From an uncultured Flavobacteriaceae bacterium (GTDB lineage Bacteria > Bacteroidota > Bacteroidia > Flavobacteriales > Flavobacteriaceae): 45,617 nucleotides of DNA. Where the stretch lies: the NCBI GenBank assembly GCA_913044085.1, contig CAJWNW010000001.1, positions 1 through 45,617 on the forward strand, given 5' to 3'. Within the stretch, counting starts at the first letter, position 1; each line of letters starts with the position of its first letter. The notes under the pieces were generated by a model. That model was not told the DNA's origin. It worked only from the letters and a program-made list of their open reading frames with translations, and did no database searches. Positions 43,539-45,617 of this stretch are shown here, piece by piece. Made by a program: the position numbers and the translations under genes.

Positions 43539-44788
43539 AGTTTGGAGGGGCTTCTGTTAAAGATGCTCAAGGCATAAAAAATCTTAAAAAGGTTCTTAAA
43601 ATTACAGGAACAACGGAAACAATTGTTGTTGTTTCTGCCATGGGAAAATCCACCAATGCCTTAGAAAAAGTCATTGACCATTATTACCACTCCAAACACA
43701 AATTGCAAAGCAGCATTCAAGAAGTTCAAAAATATCACAATGCTATTTTATTGGAATTATTTGAAAATGAAACCCATATAGTTTTTAAAACGGTTTCAAA
43801 ATTATTTCAGGAACTTACTGGGTTTTTTGAGCGCAATAAATCACCTGACTATAATTTTGTTTACGATCAAACCATTGGATATGGAGAGCTGGTTTCCACA
43901 ACCATTATAAGTTACTATCTAAACCACAAAGGGGTTAAAAACAACTGGCTGGACGCTCGTGAAGTTATCAAAACTAATGGGAATTATCGGAACGCAAAAA
44001 TAGACTGGAACAGTACACAAGCAAAAATTAAAAAGGTTGTAAATTCTAAAAATTGTATTGTTACACAAGGTTTTATCGCTAGTGATGCTAATAATTTCAC
44101 AACCACACTTGGACGAGAAGGCAGTGATTACAGCGCTGCTATTTTTGCCTATTGTACAAATGCTAAAAACGTTTGTTTATGGAAAGATGTTCCTGGAATT
44201 TTAAATGCGGATCCTCGTTACTTTGACAATGCAACCCTGTTGAAAAGTTTGTCCTATGAGGAGGCCATCGAACTTTCCTATTACGGGGCCTCGGTAATTC
44301 ATCCTAAAACATTACAACCACTACAACGCAAGGAAATTCCCTTGTCAGTAAAGTCTTTTTTGAAGCCAGAACAAGCAGGAACACAAGTTGGAAAAGGATT
44401 ACAGCTAACCCCAAATATTCCTTGTTATATTTTAAGAGAAAACCAAATCCTAATATCGATTTCATCGTTAGATTTTTCTTATATCGTTGAAGAAAATATT
44501 AGTCATATTTTCAAAATCTTGCACAGCTGTAGGATGAAAGTGCATTTGATTCAAAATTCAGCAATTAGTTTTACCGTCTGTGTAGAAAATAACTTTGATA
44601 ATCTAGAGATACTATTATTTCAACTAAAAGCCAAATATAAAGTTTCTGTTGAAAAGGCAGTAAATATTTTCACCTTGCGACAACACACCGCAGAAGCGAT
44701 CGGAGAAATAGAAAAAAATAAAACGGTTTTAATAAAACAAATTACGGCAAAAGCCGTTCAAATAGTAACCAAGCCCCCAAATACATGA
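43526..44788 (+). CDS. Aspartate kinase (monofunctional)
   Basis: The 420-residue protein has the kinase motif KFGGASV (5-11), FTTTLGREGSDYSAAIFAY and the KDVPGILNADPR segment. C-terminal ACT-like domains follow (ILISISSLDFSYIVEENISH). It phosphorylates aspartate at the head of the Lys, Met, Thr and diaminopimelate pathway. The homoserine dehydrogenase domain of ThrA is absent. The start overlaps the GNAT gene, and the stop overlaps the next start (ATGA). Confidence 0.93.
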   Translation: MQILKFGGASVKDAQGIKNLKKVLKITGTTETIVVVSAMGKSTNALEKVIDHYYHSKHKLQSSIQEVQKYHNAILLELFENETHIVFKTVSKLFQELTGFFERNKSPDYNFVYDQTIGYGELVSTTIISYYLNHKGVKNNWLDAREVIKTNGNYRNAKIDWNSTQAKIKKVVNSKNCIVTQGFIASDANNFTTTLGREGSDYSAAIFAYCTNAKNVCLWKDVPGILNADPRYFDNATLLKSLSYEEAIELSYYGASVIHPKTLQPLQRKEIPLSVKSFLKPEQAGTQVGKGLQLTPNIPCYILRENQILISISSLDFSYIVEENISHIFKILHSCRMKVHLIQNSAISFTVCVENNFDNLEILLFQLKAKYKVSVEKAVNIFTLRQHTAEAIGEIEKNKTVLIKQITAKAVQIVTKPPNT

Positions 44789-45617
44789 GTCTCGTAACAT
44801 CTAAAGAAGTTGCAAAAGCCATTAGACTTGAAAATTATGGATTTATTGGAACATTTTGTGGATGGTTATTGATAAAAATTCTTCATATTTCAACAATAAA
44901 TAAAATTTACAACCGACATAATCAACTTACAGAACTTGACTTTCTAAATGGGATTTTGAAAGATTTTAAAATCAAATTTGAAATCCCAAAAGAAGACTTA
45001 GAGCGCTTACCAAAAAAGGATGGATTCATCACTATTTCCAACCACCCACTGGGTGGAATAGACGGAATTTTATTATTGAAAATTGTATTGGAACAACGTT
45101 CAGATTATAAAATCATCGGTAATTTCATACTTCACAAAGTAAAACCACTTGAGCCCTATATTTTTGCGGTCAATCCATTTGAAAACCACAAGTACGCCAA
45201 ATCTAGCATAGGTGGTTTTAGAAGTGCCCTTGTGCACCTGAAAAATGGCAACCCATTGGGGATGTTTCCAGCAGGTGAAGTCTCTACAGAGAGAGACGGA
45301 AAACTTTTAGTAGACAAGCCCTGGGAGGTAACGGCCATGAAATTGGCTAAAAAAGCAGAAGTACCCATTGTTCCCATCTACTTTTATGCAGAAAACAGTC
45401 CGTTTTTTTACCATTTAGCTAAATTGAGTAGCAAACTAAGAACTGCCAAGCTTCCTTCCGAACTATTGACTCAAAAGCAACGCATCATAAAGATTCGGAT
45501 TGGGCGACCTATTTCTGTAAAAGACCAGAAACAATTTAAAAATTTATCCTCTTACACGGCTTTTCTACGTCAAAAAACCTACATGCTTTCCAATACTTTT
45601 GAACCTCTGAAGCGGGT
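44785..45617 (+). CDS. Lysophospholipid acyltransferase family protein, 3' end missing
   Basis: At least 277 residues are encoded before the window ends, with no stop. The acyltransferase motif SNHPLGGIDGI (85-95) carries the catalytic His87 and Asp93, and FPAGEVST follows about 80 residues later. A hydrophobic segment near residues 19-35 may be membrane-associated. In Bacteroidetes long proteins of this type can carry a second N-acyltransferase domain, as in GlsF/OlsF-type amino acid lipid synthesis, but that part would lie outside the window. It is coupled to the aspartate kinase through ATGA. Confidence 0.85.
   Translation, partial: MSLVTSKEVAKAIRLENYGFIGTFCGWLLIKILHISTINKIYNRHNQLTELDFLNGILKDFKIKFEIPKEDLERLPKKDGFITISNHPLGGIDGILLLKIVLEQRSDYKIIGNFILHKVKPLEPYIFAVNPFENHKYAKSSIGGFRSALVHLKNGNPLGMFPAGEVSTERDGKLLVDKPWEVTAMKLAKKAEVPIVPIYFYAENSPFFYHLAKLSSKLRTAKLPSELLTQKQRIIKIRIGRPISVKDQKQFKNLSSYTAFLRQKTYMLSNTFEPLKR

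Overview
The window is chromosomal DNA from a member of the Bacteroidota, most likely family Flavobacteriaceae. The main signs are a SusC/SusD outer-membrane uptake pair, a secreted protease with a type IX secretion sorting domain, the ribosomal order rpsL-rpsG-fusA-rpsJ-rplC without tuf, and -7 promoter elements of the TAnnTTTG type. The DNA is AT-rich and densely coded, and several convergent gene pairs overlap at their ends. I saw no tRNA, rRNA, CRISPR array, insertion sequence, prophage or plasmid function.

Layout. 1-3719 (minus): ribosomal genes with EF-G, cut off inside rplC at the window edge. 3888-5576: an Omp85-like outer-membrane protein. 5843-13977: the accessory part, with SusC, SusD, two surface lipoproteins, a hairpin terminator and then a T9SS subtilisin, closed by a second terminator. 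14063-18340: rlmB, a rhomboid protease, rarA, a secreted protein of unknown function and a YjjG-like nucleotidase. 18327-22652 (minus): a TPR protein, mpl, a decayed radC and a polysaccharide-deacetylase-like protein, reading into the nucleotidase. 22701-24281 (minus): adk-obgE. 24450-28140: purK, purE and an M3 oligopeptidase. 28132-28950: a degenerate UbiA-like membrane protein. 29068-34459: gcvP coupled to a KAS III enzyme, a methyltransferase and a glycosyltransferase. 34456-38974 (minus): alaS, an enoyl-CoA hydratase and ilvE. 39094-40396: an M23 peptidase and a MerR regulator. 40416-42675 (minus): the GTPases der and era. 43044-45617: a GNAT acetyltransferase, an aspartate kinase and a truncated acyltransferase.

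Most of the window is housekeeping. The most informative observations are two eroded genes in the gaps. A full-length but broken radC lies at 19634-20324, and the N-terminal stub of class 1 fructose-1,6-bisphosphatase lies at 42779-42919. Other points are a perfect 17-base palindrome directly downstream of the adk -7 element, a palindrome in front of alaS, three genes whose -7 element lies exactly 4 bases before the start codon (predicted leaderless mRNAs), and a terminator so close to the protease start that it probably acts as an attenuator inside the SusCD operon. I found no clearly new defence or mobile system. The gcvP-KAS III-methyltransferase-glycosyltransferase module is the best candidate for uncharacterised biochemistry.
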